Below, piece after piece: positions 7,698 through 16,917 of a DNA stretch of 64,000 bases. A program made the position numbers and the translations under genes. Below the pieces are notes generated by a model, which saw nothing but the letters and a program-made list of their open reading frames with translations, was not told the DNA's origin and searched no databases. Within the stretch, counting starts at the first letter, position 1. Every line of letters begins with the position of its first letter. Source of the DNA: Lentisphaeria bacterium (GTDB taxonomy: Bacteria > Verrucomicrobiota > Lentisphaeria > Victivallales > Victivallaceae); the NCBI GenBank assembly GCA_017462015.1, contig JAFTRX010000078.1, forward strand, positions 140,083-204,082. Reading direction: 5' to 3'.

Positions 7698-8846
7698 TTA
7701 CACGTCCCAACATTCAGATGCCACCCGCTCGGCAACCGAAGTGTTGTTCGGGTTGCGCAGGGCATCGGATACCTCTTTCATGCCGGCTTCGACTTCTGCG
7801 CGGCGGGAACCTCCGGGAAGGATGGCTTCGATTGCCGGAAGCAGTTCTTCGGGCGCAAAGTGCCACTGCAGAAATTCCTGAAACACCTCTTTGTTGGCGA
7901 TGATGTTCACCATGGTAAAGAAGCCGCGGTAGAGTTTTACCAGAACCATGCCGATGAGCAAGGTAAAGAAGTTGAGCTTATAACCGACCACGAGCGGCAG
8001 ACCGGAAAGCGCACATTCCACGGTGACCGTGCCGCTGGCGGCAAGTCCGGTTCCGGCAGTTTGCATCCAAACGCCGGTATCACCGCAAGAGATGGATATT
8101 TCCGGACAATCCGGATGGGATTTGCGGTATTTATCAATTTTTTTCTGACACATATTGGCGATTTTTTCCCGGGGGGCGGCAAGGTGGAACTTGAGCTGCT
8201 GGTGGCGGGTTTTCAGTTGGGAGACGGTGTCGAGCATGGGGATGAGAAGTTTGTCGATCTCCATTTTGCGGCTGCCGGGGAGCAGAAGAAAGGTGTCGGG
8301 ATCACGTTTGAGTTCCGGATCCAATCTGCCCGAGACGATTTCAGAAAGCGGATGACCGACAAAGGTGGCTTTCAGCGGCGTCGGTGCAAAGACCTCCTCT
8401 TCAAAGGGAAAGATCACCAGCATTTTAGTGCAGATTTTTGCCAATACCGGCAAACGCCACTTTGCCCACACCCACAAATGGGGGCAGACATACCAGATGA
8501 CGGGGATTTTAGCGCGGTACATCGCTTTGGCAAAGAGCATGTTGAATCCGGGGTAATCGATGAGGACGACGGCATCCGGACGTTCAGCTTTGGCTTCGCG
8601 AACCAGTTTGAAGTATATTCTGATAAAGGTGAATATACTGCGCATGATCTCAAAGATACCGATGACACCGAGTTCAGTTGAATCGACTTTGACCGGGATA
8701 TTGTTGGCGATCATCTTGGGGCCGCCCATGCCGGTGATGTGGATTTCCTGATTATTGGCGGCGGCGAGCTTGCGGAGTTCGGTCGCCAGTTTTGCGCCGT
8801 ACATGTCGCCGGATGCTTCGCCGGCGATTATCCAAATATTTTTCAT
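7698..8846 (-). CDS. lpxB: Lipid-A-disaccharide synthase
   Basis: GT19 glycosyltransferase that condenses UDP-2,3-diacylglucosamine with lipid X to make the tetraacyl disaccharide 1-phosphate of lipid A, at the inner face of the inner membrane. The 382-residue product begins MKNIWIIAGEASGDMYGA, the GEASGD signature. It has YVCPHLWVWAKWR near 120, LLPGSRKMEI near 210 and the nucleotide-sugar site TGLAASGTVTVECAL near 290. An AAGGAAC ribosome site precedes the start. It shows that the host has an LPS-type outer membrane. It stands alone on the minus strand, convergent with the repeat-filled gap. Confidence 0.93.
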   Translation of the reverse strand: MKNIWIIAGEASGDMYGAKLATELRKLAAANNQEIHITGMGGPKMIANNIPVKVDSTELGVIGIFEIMRSIFTFIRIYFKLVREAKAERPDAVVLIDYPGFNMLFAKAMYRAKIPVIWYVCPHLWVWAKWRLPVLAKICTKMLVIFPFEEEVFAPTPLKATFVGHPLSEIVSGRLDPELKRDPDTFLLLPGSRKMEIDKLLIPMLDTVSQLKTRHQQLKFHLAAPREKIANMCQKKIDKYRKSHPDCPEISISCGDTGVWMQTAGTGLAASGTVTVECALSGLPLVVGYKLNFFTLLIGMVLVKLYRGFFTMVNIIANKEVFQEFLQWHFAPEELLPAIEAILPGGSRRAEVEAGMKEVSDALRNPNNTSVAERVASECWDV

Positions 8847-8887
8847 AAAATCGTTCCTTAATAGTTGCTCTTTTTCCTGGAAAGCAG

Positions 8888-8916
8888 TTGAATTTTGTTC
8901 CGGGAGGAGTTATTTT
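8888..8916 (+). promoter_or_regulatory. Possible promoter for the zinc ribbon gene
   Basis: TTGAAT (8888-8893), 17 nt, TATTTT (8911-8916), 55 bp before the zinc ribbon start. The match is only moderate. Confidence 0.35.
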
Positions 8917-8920
8917 AAAT

Positions 8921-8949
8921 AAGATAATACTTGTTGACGCAATTTTCAA
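8921..8949 (-). promoter_or_regulatory. Possible promoter for lpxB
   Basis: On the minus strand TTGAAA (8949-8944), 17 nt, TATCTT (8926-8921), about 75 bp before the lpxB start. It is divergent from the candidate promoter at 8888. Confidence 0.4.
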
Positions 8950-8970
8950 TGAAGGCTGTGAAAATAATAT

Positions 8971-9180
8971 ATGGAAAATGAGACTAAAAAGCATTTCATG
9001 CTGCCCGGAGAGCGGTGTCCGAATTGTAAAGAACCGCTGGTTCCGGCAGATTTGGAAAACTTTCCCCGTTGTCCCTATTGTGACCATTTGTTTCCCAATG
9101 GCGATGAATTGGAGGATTTTGTATTGAAACCGGCGCTGACACGCTGGGTGCAGCACACCTGTCAGCAGTTCCCCAAGTAA
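8971..9180 (+). CDS. Small zinc ribbon protein, function unknown
   Basis: 69 residues with two CxxC knuckles, CPNC (16-19) and CPYC (34-37), arranged as a single four-cysteine zinc ribbon, followed by an acidic stretch (NGDELEDF). The ribosome site is weak. It lies 73 bp before the LOG-family start and may be co-transcribed with it. Nothing in the sequence shows whether it binds nucleic acid or protein. Confidence 0.65.
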   Translation: MENETKKHFMLPGERCPNCKEPLVPADLENFPRCPYCDHLFPNGDELEDFVLKPALTRWVQHTCQQFPK

Positions 9181-9253
9181 GCTGACCGCAGGCAAACGCC
9201 GTATGACGTATATGCGGCAGGATGATAGAATACTGTTTTTTGTGGAGGTGAAT

Positions 9254-9955
9254 ATGGATCGCTCAGACGGAGAAAATCTTTTCAACCGCAACGGATTTAT
9301 GCCGATGGATTCATGGCGGGTTTTGCGGATCATGGCAGAACTGGTGGAGTCGTTTGATACACTTAACGCCACCAAGGACATGTTTGTATCTGTTTTCGGT
9401 TCTGCCCGGACAAAAGAGGATGCGGCGTCGTATGTGTCGGCGCGGGAATGCGGCAAGCTTCTGGTGGAAAACGGATACAGCGTTATCACCGGCGGCGGCG
9501 GCGGAATAATGGAAGCGGCATCGCGCGGCGCGTATGAGGCCGGCGGCAACGTGGTCGGATTGAATATCGAACTTCCCATGGAACAGAATCCGAATAAATA
9601 TCAGACCCAATCGTTGAATTTCCGGTACTTTTTCCTGCGTAAGGTGAGCTTTCTCAAATATTCCACAGCATTTATCATCTACCCCGGCGGTTTCGGTACA
9701 TTGGATGAACTGTCCGAAGTGCTGACGATGGTGCAGACGGAAAAAATCAATATGGTTCCCATCATTTTTGTCGGAAGTCAATTCTTCAAGGGTTTGATCG
9801 ACTGGTTCAAGACCACGCTGATCGACGAAGGCATGATCTCACCGGAAGATATTGATCTGATAAAGGTTGTGGATACGGCGGAAGAAGCGGTCACCTTCCT
9901 CTGTGAATGTCACCGTTACGGCAAAAGAACCACGGTAAAATCATTGGTTCGATAA
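9254..9955 (+). CDS. LOG family protein (cytokinin riboside monophosphate phosphoribohydrolase-like)
   Basis: Rossmann-fold protein of the LOG/TIGR00730 family, which cleaves ribose 5-phosphate from nucleoside monophosphates. It carries the two diagnostic motifs, GGGGGIMEAASRGA and PGGFGTLDELSEVL. The start at 9254 has GGAGGTG just upstream and gives 233 residues; an earlier in-frame ATG at 9203 has no such site. In bacteria the physiological substrate is mostly unknown, and the annotation lysine decarboxylase often attached to this family is wrong. Confidence 0.88.
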   Translation: MDRSDGENLFNRNGFMPMDSWRVLRIMAELVESFDTLNATKDMFVSVFGSARTKEDAASYVSARECGKLLVENGYSVITGGGGGIMEAASRGAYEAGGNVVGLNIELPMEQNPNKYQTQSLNFRYFFLRKVSFLKYSTAFIIYPGGFGTLDELSEVLTMVQTEKINMVPIIFVGSQFFKGLIDWFKTTLIDEGMISPEDIDLIKVVDTAEEAVTFLCECHRYGKRTTVKSLVR

Positions 9956-10086
9956 AAAAAAATCCATTGATCTCTTGAAAAAACGCTTCAGTGAGGTTAT
10001 TTTATAGAGAGGCATTTTTTGTTGAATGAAAGATGCCTGTCGTAAGAATTTAATGACAACCGTATTTACTACGGAGCCGGATAGAT

Positions 10087-10536
10087 ATGAAAATTCTGCT
10101 TTTGAACGGTCCGAATCTTCAGCTGCTTGGCAGCCGGGAACCGGACATTTACGGTAAAACGACCCTTGCCAGCATAGTTGCCGATGTTACCCGTTTGGGA
10201 AAAGAACTCGGTTTTGATGTCGAGGCGTTTCAATCCAATTCCGAAGGGGAGCTTGTAACTTTGATCGGTGATGCGCCGCGCAACGGTTTTTCCGGTATCA
10301 TAATCAATCCGGCGGCGTACACCCACACCTCTGTTGCTATCCGGGATGCGATAGCGGCGGCGGCACTGCCTGCCGTTGAGGTTCATTTGAGCAACATATC
10401 TTCACGCGAGGCGTTCCGCCACGAATCATTGACCGCACCAGTGTGCATTGGTGTCGTCGCCGGATTCGGGGCGTTCTCATACGAAATGGCATTGCGCGCA
10501 CTTGCCAACCGGCTCGGCGCATTAAGAAATGCCTGA
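10087..10536 (+). CDS. aroQ: 3-dehydroquinate dehydratase, type II
   Basis: Third step of the shikimate pathway, 3-dehydroquinate to 3-dehydroshikimate. The 149 residues have the type II layout: [20 protein letters not shown] with Arg17, Tyr22 in [11 protein letters not shown], the NPAAYTHTS loop (Asn74) and EVHLSN with His100, then Arg111. A dodecamer is expected from the family. A GGAG site precedes the ATG at 10087. It stands 40 bp before accB; aroQ next to accB-accC is a known bacterial arrangement, so co-transcription is likely. Confidence 0.95.
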   Translation: MKILLLNGPNLQLLGSREPDIYGKTTLASIVADVTRLGKELGFDVEAFQSNSEGELVTLIGDAPRNGFSGIIINPAAYTHTSVAIRDAIAAAALPAVEVHLSNISSREAFRHESLTAPVCIGVVAGFGAFSYEMALRALANRLGALRNA

Positions 10537-10575
10537 AATCAAATTTGTAATGCAGAAAATTTTTAGAGGAAAATT

Positions 10576-11025
10576 ATGAAAATGGAAGTCGAAAAAATCC
10601 GCAGTCTGGTCAGTATGATGGGAGAGTACAATCTCAGCGAAATCAAGATCGAGATGGAAGGATGCAACATCTCTCTGCGCCGTAATTGCGCACCTGAAGT
10701 TGCCGCTGTTCCGGTGATCCAGGCAGCTCCCGTTGCCGTTCAGGCGGCAGCTCCGGCAGCTCCGGCGGCAGCTCCCGTGGAAGAAGCGCACAAAGAGACC
10801 ATCGATTCCCCGTTGGTCGGTACGCTTTACCGTGCTCCCGGTCCGGATGCCAAACCTTTTGTCCAGGTCGGTGACCGGGTCAACGCCGATACCACGGTGT
10901 GCATCATCGAAGCGATGAAGGTGATGAACGAGATCAAGGCGGAAAAATCCGGCGTCATCAAAGAAATTCTCGTCGAAAACGGTCAGCCGGTCGAATACGG
11001 TCAGCCGATTTTTGTTATCGGATAA
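10576..11025 (+). CDS. accB: Biotin carboxyl carrier protein of acetyl-CoA carboxylase
   Basis: Carries biotin between the biotin carboxylase and carboxyltransferase of acetyl-CoA carboxylase, the first step of fatty acid synthesis. 149 residues: an N-terminal domain, an Ala/Pro-rich linker (about 45-68) and the biotinyl domain with EAMKVMNE, Lys115 being the biotinylated residue. An AGAGGA ribosome site is present. It lies 14 bp upstream of accC. Confidence 0.96.
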   Translation: MKMEVEKIRSLVSMMGEYNLSEIKIEMEGCNISLRRNCAPEVAAVPVIQAAPVAVQAAAPAAPAAAPVEEAHKETIDSPLVGTLYRAPGPDAKPFVQVGDRVNADTTVCIIEAMKVMNEIKAEKSGVIKEILVENGQPVEYGQPIFVIG

Positions 11026-11039
11026 GCAGTGGAGTGAGC

Positions 11040-12386
11040 ATGTTCAATAAAGTAATGATCGCAAACCGCGGCGAAATCGCTGTCCGGGTGATCCGTGCGT
11101 GCCGCGAACTCAATATCCGCACGGTGATGGTGTACTCCACTGCAGATGCGGACAGTCTGGCTGTGAGAATGGCGGATGAGGCAATCTGCATCGGTGCGCC
11201 GCCGCCGTCGGAAAGTTATCTGCTTATCGAACGGTTGCTGACTGTCGCTGACCTTTGCGAAGTTGATGCCATACATCCGGGATACGGTTTCCTTTCCGAA
11301 AATCCCTATTTTGCTGAAGCGTGCCGCCGTCATGGCATCGCGTTTATCGGACCCACTTCAGAGGCGATGAAAGCTCTCGGTGACAAAGCGGTCGCCAGAG
11401 AAACCATGCGTGCCGCCGGGGTTCCCATCACTCCGGGAAGTGACGGACTTATCGCCACTGAAGCGCAGGCGCTGACGATGGCGCATAAACTGCAGTATCC
11501 GGTCATCATCAAAGCTGTCGCCGGTGGCGGCGGCAGAGGTATGCGCATTGCGTACAGTGATGAAGAGGTGGTGCAGGGCTTCCATTCTGCCAAGACTGAA
11601 GCTGAAAAAGCGTTTGGCAACGGCGACTTGTATATGGAGAAATTTCTGGTCAATCCCCGCCACATCGAAGTGCAGATCCTTGCCGACAATTACGGCAATG
11701 TCATCCACCTTGGCGAACGCGATTGCAGCGTGCAGCGCCGGAATCAGAAGCTTTTGGAAGAGACCCCCAGTCCGGCAGTTTCCTCCAAATTGCGCGATAA
11801 ACTCGGCAGTGCCGCCGTGAAAGCGGCAAAGGCGGCAAAGTATACCAGCGCCGGAACCATCGAGTTTTTGCTTGATGCCAAAGGCAACTTCTACTTCATG
11901 GAGATGAATACCCGTATTCAGGTCGAACACCCGGTGACTGAAATGCTGACCGGTGTCGATTTGGTCAAGACCCAGATCATCATCGCCGCCGGGGAAAAAC
12001 TCCCCTACCGGCAGAAGGATATCCAGTTCAGAGGTCATGCCATCGAGTGCCGTATCAACGCCGAGGATCCGGCGCGCAACTTTGCTCCGTGTCCGGGGAA
12101 AATAAATTTGTTCATCCCCGCCGGAGGTGCCAATGTCCGTATGGATACGCACGCATACAGCGGATATGTCATCCCGCCGTATTATGACAGTTTGATCGGT
12201 AAACTTATCGTTTGGGGCCATAATCGTGAAGAGGCGTTGACCGTCTGCAACCGGGCCGTAAATGAAATGGTGGTCGAAGGCGTTAAAACCACACTGCCGT
12301 TCCAGCATAAATTGCTTAAACACAAAGATTTTGTCGATGGCGAATACGATACCGGTTTTGTCGAACGTATTTTGCAGGAAAAATAA
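11040..12386 (+). CDS. accC: Biotin carboxylase of acetyl-CoA carboxylase
   Basis: ATP-grasp enzyme that carboxylates biotin on AccB. The 448 residues start [20 protein letters not shown] and contain the glycine-rich ATP loop GGGGRGMR and the [16 protein letters not shown] active-site segment. The ATG at 11040 has a GGAGTGA ribosome site; a longer in-frame start at 10899 would run inside accB and is rejected. The carboxyltransferase genes accA and accD are not in the window. Confidence 0.96.
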   Translation: MFNKVMIANRGEIAVRVIRACRELNIRTVMVYSTADADSLAVRMADEAICIGAPPPSESYLLIERLLTVADLCEVDAIHPGYGFLSENPYFAEACRRHGIAFIGPTSEAMKALGDKAVARETMRAAGVPITPGSDGLIATEAQALTMAHKLQYPVIIKAVAGGGGRGMRIAYSDEEVVQGFHSAKTEAEKAFGNGDLYMEKFLVNPRHIEVQILADNYGNVIHLGERDCSVQRRNQKLLEETPSPAVSSKLRDKLGSAAVKAAKAAKYTSAGTIEFLLDAKGNFYFMEMNTRIQVEHPVTEMLTGVDLVKTQIIIAAGEKLPYRQKDIQFRGHAIECRINAEDPARNFAPCPGKINLFIPAGGANVRMDTHAYSGYVIPPYYDSLIGKLIVWGHNREEALTVCNRAVNEMVVEGVKTTLPFQHKLLKHKDFVDGEYDTGFVERILQEK

Positions 12387-12414
12387 TCAACACCAGAATT
12401 GAAGGAGGGAAAAA

Positions 12415-12879
12415 ATGAAAAATACCCCGGAACCCGTCGTTGAAAAAAATGATGCTGCCGCTGTGAAACCTGCTGAGTCAGTGACGATGATCGCTGATTC
12501 CGGCATGGGCGATGTCCGTATTCATGATGGTGTGATTGCCACACTGGCGCGCAAAGCGGTGTTGAATGTCGAGGGTGTTTCCCGGCTTTCCGGCAACGCG
12601 CTGGTGGATAATTTTGCTGAAATCGTCGGCAGCCGCCGGATGCAGAGCCGCGCTATCACTATTGCGGTCAACGAAAACAACCAGATCGATATTGAAATCA
12701 AAATCAATATCAAAATGGGTTATACTATCCCCGATGTCGCCGAAAATGTGCAGAAAGCGGTCATCAGCATGGTCGAGGATGTCACCGGTATGACGGTGAA
12801 GTTTGTCCATGTTCTCATTCAGGATGTGGATGACGATATTCCGGATGATGACGAGGACGGCGAAGAAGCGTTGAATTGA
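12415..12879 (+). CDS. Asp23/Gls24 family (alkaline shock) protein
   Basis: 154 residues with the Asp23 fold core: VRIHDGVIATLARKAVLNVEGV at about 34-55 and the INIKMGYTIPDVAENVQKAV stretch near 100, ending in an acidic tail (DVDDDIPDDDEDGEE). In Firmicutes such proteins coat the membrane through the anchor AmaP and take part in cell-envelope homeostasis. The next gene looks like that anchor, so they probably act together. A strong AAGGAGG site precedes the start. It lies 28 bp after accC. Confidence 0.88.
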   Translation: MKNTPEPVVEKNDAAAVKPAESVTMIADSGMGDVRIHDGVIATLARKAVLNVEGVSRLSGNALVDNFAEIVGSRRMQSRAITIAVNENNQIDIEIKINIKMGYTIPDVAENVQKAVISMVEDVTGMTVKFVHVLIQDVDDDIPDDDEDGEEALN

Positions 12880-12900
12880 ATTGTCCGGGAGGTGTAAGCC

Positions 12901-13458
12901 ATGGAAGATGTAACGGAAGATTTCATGGATAAAGCTCTTGAGGTGTTCAACGAGCTGTGGGCGGTCGAACTGTACCGCGGAGTGATACTGGCGGTCGGCG
13001 GGCTGTTGGCTTTGCTGATCGTGTACTGGATCATCAAGCTGATCGTGTTCGTAAAATTCGGCCGGCACCGTTGTTCCAGTGTCAGCGTGAAGAATGAGCG
13101 CGGCTCGATCGTCGCGTCCTGTGAAACGATCACGGCAGTGTTGCGGTCGGAGCTGAAAAAATTTCCGGAACTGGAGATCCGCCGCATATTGATTTTCTGC
13201 AAGCGCGGAGTTTATTCCATGGAGTTGCGTTGTGTCTACTTCAAAGTGGAGAATTTCCGTGGTGTGCCGGAACTCTTTAGCGCAATGGAACCGCTTATTC
13301 GTGAACGCATGAAAGATATTTTCGGATTGGACAATATTGCCAAAGTCGATATCCGTATCGTCGGTTCCGGAGATTTTGACGAATTGAACAGCGTGGACGA
13401 CCTCTCTATCCATGCTGACAGCGGCAATGCCGCATCTCCGGAAGCCCGTCGCGTATGA
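12901..13458 (+). CDS. AmaP-like membrane anchor for the Asp23 protein
   Basis: 185 residues with one transmembrane segment (about 25-50, VILAVGGLLALLIVYWIIKL) and a C-terminal cytoplasmic alpha/beta domain. Size, topology and position directly behind the Asp23 gene match the alkaline shock membrane anchor AmaP. The assignment rests on context and architecture more than on motifs. A GGGAGGTG site precedes the start, and the stop overlaps the maf start by 4 bp. Confidence 0.7.
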   Translation: MEDVTEDFMDKALEVFNELWAVELYRGVILAVGGLLALLIVYWIIKLIVFVKFGRHRCSSVSVKNERGSIVASCETITAVLRSELKKFPELEIRRILIFCKRGVYSMELRCVYFKVENFRGVPELFSAMEPLIRERMKDIFGLDNIAKVDIRIVGSGDFDELNSVDDLSIHADSGNAASPEARRV

Positions 13459-14039
13459 TATTGGCTTCACGTTCTCCGCGCCGCCGGGAGCTGTTGAGTT
13501 CCTGCGGCGTGGAGTTTTCAATTTTTGATGCTGATGTGGATGAGTTGTCTCCGGGAATGGGGGTGGCGCTTGCTGATCTGCCTCAGCACAATGCCGCATT
13601 GAAAGCGCGTAAAGTTGCTGATTTGTTTCCGCAGGAAATTGTGCTTGCCGCGGATACGATGGTGATTTGCGGAGCCGAGGCGCTGGGAAAACCGGCATCG
13701 GATGCCGATGCTGTTGAAATGTTGCAGATGCTCTCCGGAAAATCGCACGATGTCGTGACCGGAGTGGCGTTGATTTGGCACGAAAAAGGGATTTGCGAGT
13801 TGTGGAGCGAAACGACCCGCGTCTGTTTTAAAGAGTTGACACCGGAGACGATACGCGAATACATGCGTTTGGTTGATGTGTCTGACAAGGCTGGCGCATA
13901 CGCCATTCAGGAACATGGTGATCTGATCGTTGCATCATGGCACGGCGAATTGGAAAACGTTATCGGTCTGCCGTTGGTGAAGCTGCAAAAACGGTTGAAG
14001 GAACTTATACAGGATTATGGGAAAGATCTTTTTGAATAA
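13455..14039 (+). CDS. maf: Maf family nucleoside triphosphate pyrophosphatase
   Basis: House-cleaning enzyme that hydrolyses non-canonical or UTP/dTTP-type nucleotides to monophosphates. The 194 residues start ILASRSPRRRELLSSCG, the phosphate-binding signature, with the catalytic-base motif LAADTMV near residue 65 and a KAGAYAIQ segment near 148. It overlaps the anchor gene by 4 bp (ATGA) and folB by 23 bp, so it is part of a tightly coupled set. Confidence 0.92.
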   Translation: MILASRSPRRRELLSSCGVEFSIFDADVDELSPGMGVALADLPQHNAALKARKVADLFPQEIVLAADTMVICGAEALGKPASDADAVEMLQMLSGKSHDVVTGVALIWHEKGICELWSETTRVCFKELTPETIREYMRLVDVSDKAGAYAIQEHGDLIVASWHGELENVIGLPLVKLQKRLKELIQDYGKDLFE

Positions 14040-14382
14040 ACTTGAAGTGTGTACCATCATCGGCACACTGCCGCATGAACGGCTCGCACCGCAGCGCTTG
14101 TTTATCGATGTGGAACTTTGCACTCCGTTCAAAGCGGCGGCGCAGAGTGATGCGTTGACTGATGCGCTGGATTACTCCGCGGTGGAACGTGAAGTTGTGA
14201 GTGTTGTCAGTGCAAGTTCATTTCAACTTCTGGAAGCGTTGCTGAATGCCATCGGTAATGCTGTGATGGCGCACAAAGAGGTGAGTTTCTGCCGGGTACG
14301 CATTGAAAAGCCTGCGGCATCACGCCGGGGAAAATCGGTGGCTGTGGAAGCGGATTTTACTCCGGAGGGGATGTGCGAATGA
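14017..14382 (+). CDS. folB: Dihydroneopterin aldolase
   Basis: Converts 7,8-dihydroneopterin to 6-hydroxymethyl-dihydropterin in folate synthesis. 121 residues with the family pattern: GKIFLNKLEVCTIIGTLPHER at the start, LDYSAVEREVV, FQLLEALLNAIG and the final RIEKPAA with the conserved lysine. It begins inside the 3' end of maf and ends with TGA overlapping the mutS ATG. folE and folP are elsewhere in the window, at 35522 and 50296. Confidence 0.92.
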   Translation: MGKIFLNKLEVCTIIGTLPHERLAPQRLFIDVELCTPFKAAAQSDALTDALDYSAVEREVVSVVSASSFQLLEALLNAIGNAVMAHKEVSFCRVRIEKPAASRRGKSVAVEADFTPEGMCE

Positions 14383-16916
14383 GTGACAGTGCCGCACCGA
14401 AACTTACTCCGATGATGGTACAATACCGCGAGGCGAAGAATACTATTCCGCCGGATGCGGTGCTTTTGTTCCGGCTCGGTGACTTTTACGAAGAATTTTT
14501 TGAAGATGCCGAAACGGTGAGTTCGGTTCTGGAATTGACCTTGACCAAGCGGCAGGGGATGCCGATGTGCGGTTTTCCCTATCATGCGCTGGATACATAT
14601 TTGCCTAAATTGGTCGCCGCCGGATTGAAGGTTGCGATTGCCGAACAGGTGGAGGATCCCAAACTGGTGACAAAGGGCATCGTCCGGCGGGAGATCACCC
14701 GTATCATCACGCCGGGAACGGTGATTGACAACTCTCTGCTCAACTCTGACAGCAACAACTATCTTGCCGCGATCGCCGCCGACAAAGACGGTACTATCCA
14801 TTTGGCGGCGCTGGATGTCAGTACCGGAGAATTTTTCATCTGTACTCCGGGCAATGTGGAAAAACTCAATTCCGAATTGCTCAAACTCGGAACCAGAGAG
14901 TGTATCGTATCGCGCAAACTTGCAGCGGCATTGCTGGAGAGTACTCCGGCGTTTCCGGGCGAAAATTTGAAGATCATGGTCACGGAACTGGATGATTGGA
15001 ATTTTGACAGCGCCGATGCGTACACCTATTTGTGCAATCACTTCAAAAGTTCCACGCTGGATGCATTCGGCTGCCGTAACCGGGATATGGCTGTCGCCGC
15101 CGCCGGAGCTGTGCTGCGTTATGCTGCGGAAAATCTCCGGCAGGAAGCGGGACACGTCACTTTGCTTTCCTACCGTTCACTGGAAGAGTTTCTTGAACTT
15201 GACCAGATAAGTCTGCGGAATCTGGAAATAAGTGCATCACTGTTCGGCAACAACCGACAGGGATCGCTTCTCGGCGTGCTGGATTATACTGTCACCCCGA
15301 TGGGCGGACGGAAATTGCGGAGTTTTCTGGTGAGACCGTTGCGGGATCATGCGCAGATCGTCCGGCGGTTGGATGCAGTGGAAAATTTTGTTTTTGACGT
15401 GATGGGATTGACTGAACTGCGCGAATGTCTGCGGGTGGTGCGCGATTTGGAGCGTATTGTCGGCAGATTGAATGTCGGCATTGCCACGCCGCGTGACTTG
15501 CAGAATCTCGGCAGTTCGCTGGAATCTCTGCCCGGAATAAAAAATCTCCTCGACTGCTTCAGCGCACCGCTGTTGGAGGAGTGTTCGTCCAATTTAAGTA
15601 ACTTCGATGAGTTGACCGGAGCTATATCCGCAGCACTTGCCGATGAACTTCCGACATCCATCTCCGACGGCGGGGTTATCCGGGAAGGATATTCTCCAGA
15701 GCTTGATGAACTGCGCGCCGCCGCCGGTGACGGCAAAAAGTGGTTGAGCCAGATCCAGATGCGGGAAATTGAGCGTACCGGCATCAAATCGCTGAAGGTA
15801 AAGTTCAACTCGGTGTTCGGTTACTATATCGAAGTCAGCAAATCCAACCTTGATCTTATTCCGGATGATTACATCCGCAAGCAGACACTGGTCAACGCAG
15901 AGCGTTTCATCACGCCGGAACTCAAAGAGCTGGAAAGCCGCATCCTCGGTGCTGAAGAGAAGGCGTTGGCTCTGGAACAGAAGCTATTTTCCCAGTTGCG
16001 GGATCACGCCACTTCCCGTACTGCCGATATCCAGCGTACTGCTGAAGCGCTTGCCGAGATCGATGCCATTGCTTCTTTTGCCGAATGTGCGCGCCAGCGC
16101 AACTATGTCCGTCCGGTAATTTGTGATGATGACCGTCTGGTCATTAATAAAGGACGGCATCCGGTGTTGGATGCCGCATTGGGAATGGGCAAATTTATCC
16201 CCAACGATACTGACCTTGACGGCGATACCAAACGCATGATGCTTATTACCGGTCCCAATATGGCAGGTAAATCCACCTACATCCGGCAGACGGCGTTGAT
16301 AACCATTATGGCGCAGGCGGGATCATTTGTTCCGGCCGAGAGTGCGGAAATCGGTATTGTTGACAAAATCTTCACCCGCATCGGTGCCGCCGATGACTTG
16401 TCGCGCGGGCAGAGTACATTTATGGTGGAGATGGTGGAAACGGCAAATATCTTGCGGCACGCCACCCATTCCAGTTTGGTGATATTGGACGAAGTCGGGC
16501 GCGGAACCAGTACCTTTGACGGGTTGTCCATTGCGTGGTCAGTTGCGGAATATCTTCACGATGAACCCCGGTGCCGGACGCAGTTTGCCACCCATTATCA
16601 CGAATTGACTGAGCTGGCGCAAACCCGGCGCGGAGTGCGCAACTTCAACGTTGCCGTGCGTGAATATGGTGATGATGTGATATTTTTACGGCAAATCATC
16701 CCCGGCGCGGCGGATCGGAGTTACGGTATCCATGTCGCGCGTCTTGCCGGAATTCCGCAACCGGTGCTGGAGCGGGCGAAGACGATACTTGAACTGCTGG
16801 AAAAAAGTGCGGAAACTCCGCGTGATGCCATCGCCGCTCTGCCGCGCCGTACCGTGCGCAACCGGCGTAATCAGGATACTGAAAACGACGATATGATCCA
16901 GCTCAAGCTGCTGTGA
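14379..16916 (+). CDS. mutS: DNA mismatch repair protein MutS
   Basis: Recognises mismatches and recruits MutL. 845 residues, full MutS1 length. The mismatch-reading Phe-X-Glu is F36-Y37-E38 in FRLGDFYEEF. The ATPase has the P-loop GPNMAGKSTYIRQ near 627, then the Walker B LDEVGRGTSTFDG and the ATHYHELT signature. The ATG at 14379 overlaps the folB stop (ATGA) and is 8 bases after GGAGGGG; a GTG at 14373 is less well spaced. It is convergent with the LD-carboxypeptidase gene, 1 bp apart. Confidence 0.97.
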   Translation: MSDSAAPKLTPMMVQYREAKNTIPPDAVLLFRLGDFYEEFFEDAETVSSVLELTLTKRQGMPMCGFPYHALDTYLPKLVAAGLKVAIAEQVEDPKLVTKGIVRREITRIITPGTVIDNSLLNSDSNNYLAAIAADKDGTIHLAALDVSTGEFFICTPGNVEKLNSELLKLGTRECIVSRKLAAALLESTPAFPGENLKIMVTELDDWNFDSADAYTYLCNHFKSSTLDAFGCRNRDMAVAAAGAVLRYAAENLRQEAGHVTLLSYRSLEEFLELDQISLRNLEISASLFGNNRQGSLLGVLDYTVTPMGGRKLRSFLVRPLRDHAQIVRRLDAVENFVFDVMGLTELRECLRVVRDLERIVGRLNVGIATPRDLQNLGSSLESLPGIKNLLDCFSAPLLEECSSNLSNFDELTGAISAALADELPTSISDGGVIREGYSPELDELRAAAGDGKKWLSQIQMREIERTGIKSLKVKFNSVFGYYIEVSKSNLDLIPDDYIRKQTLVNAERFITPELKELESRILGAEEKALALEQKLFSQLRDHATSRTADIQRTAEALAEIDAIASFAECARQRNYVRPVICDDDRLVINKGRHPVLDAALGMGKFIPNDTDLDGDTKRMMLITGPNMAGKSTYIRQTALITIMAQAGSFVPAESAEIGIVDKIFTRIGAADDLSRGQSTFMVEMVETANILRHATHSSLVILDEVGRGTSTFDGLSIAWSVAEYLHDEPRCRTQFATHYHELTELAQTRRGVRNFNVAVREYGDDVIFLRQIIPGAADRSYGIHVARLAGIPQPVLERAKTILELLEKSAETPRDAIAALPRRTVRNRRNQDTENDDMIQLKLL

Positions 16917-16917
16917 G

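Noticed and set aside
7454..7903. Overlapping short frames across the palindromic repeats near lpxB
   Set aside because: They translate repeat DNA and the 3' end of lpxB in the wrong direction; other copies of the repeat do not keep the frame open in the same way.
10899..11039. N-terminal extension of accC
   Set aside because: It would lie inside accB; the ATG at 11040 has a good ribosome site and the normal accC N-terminus.
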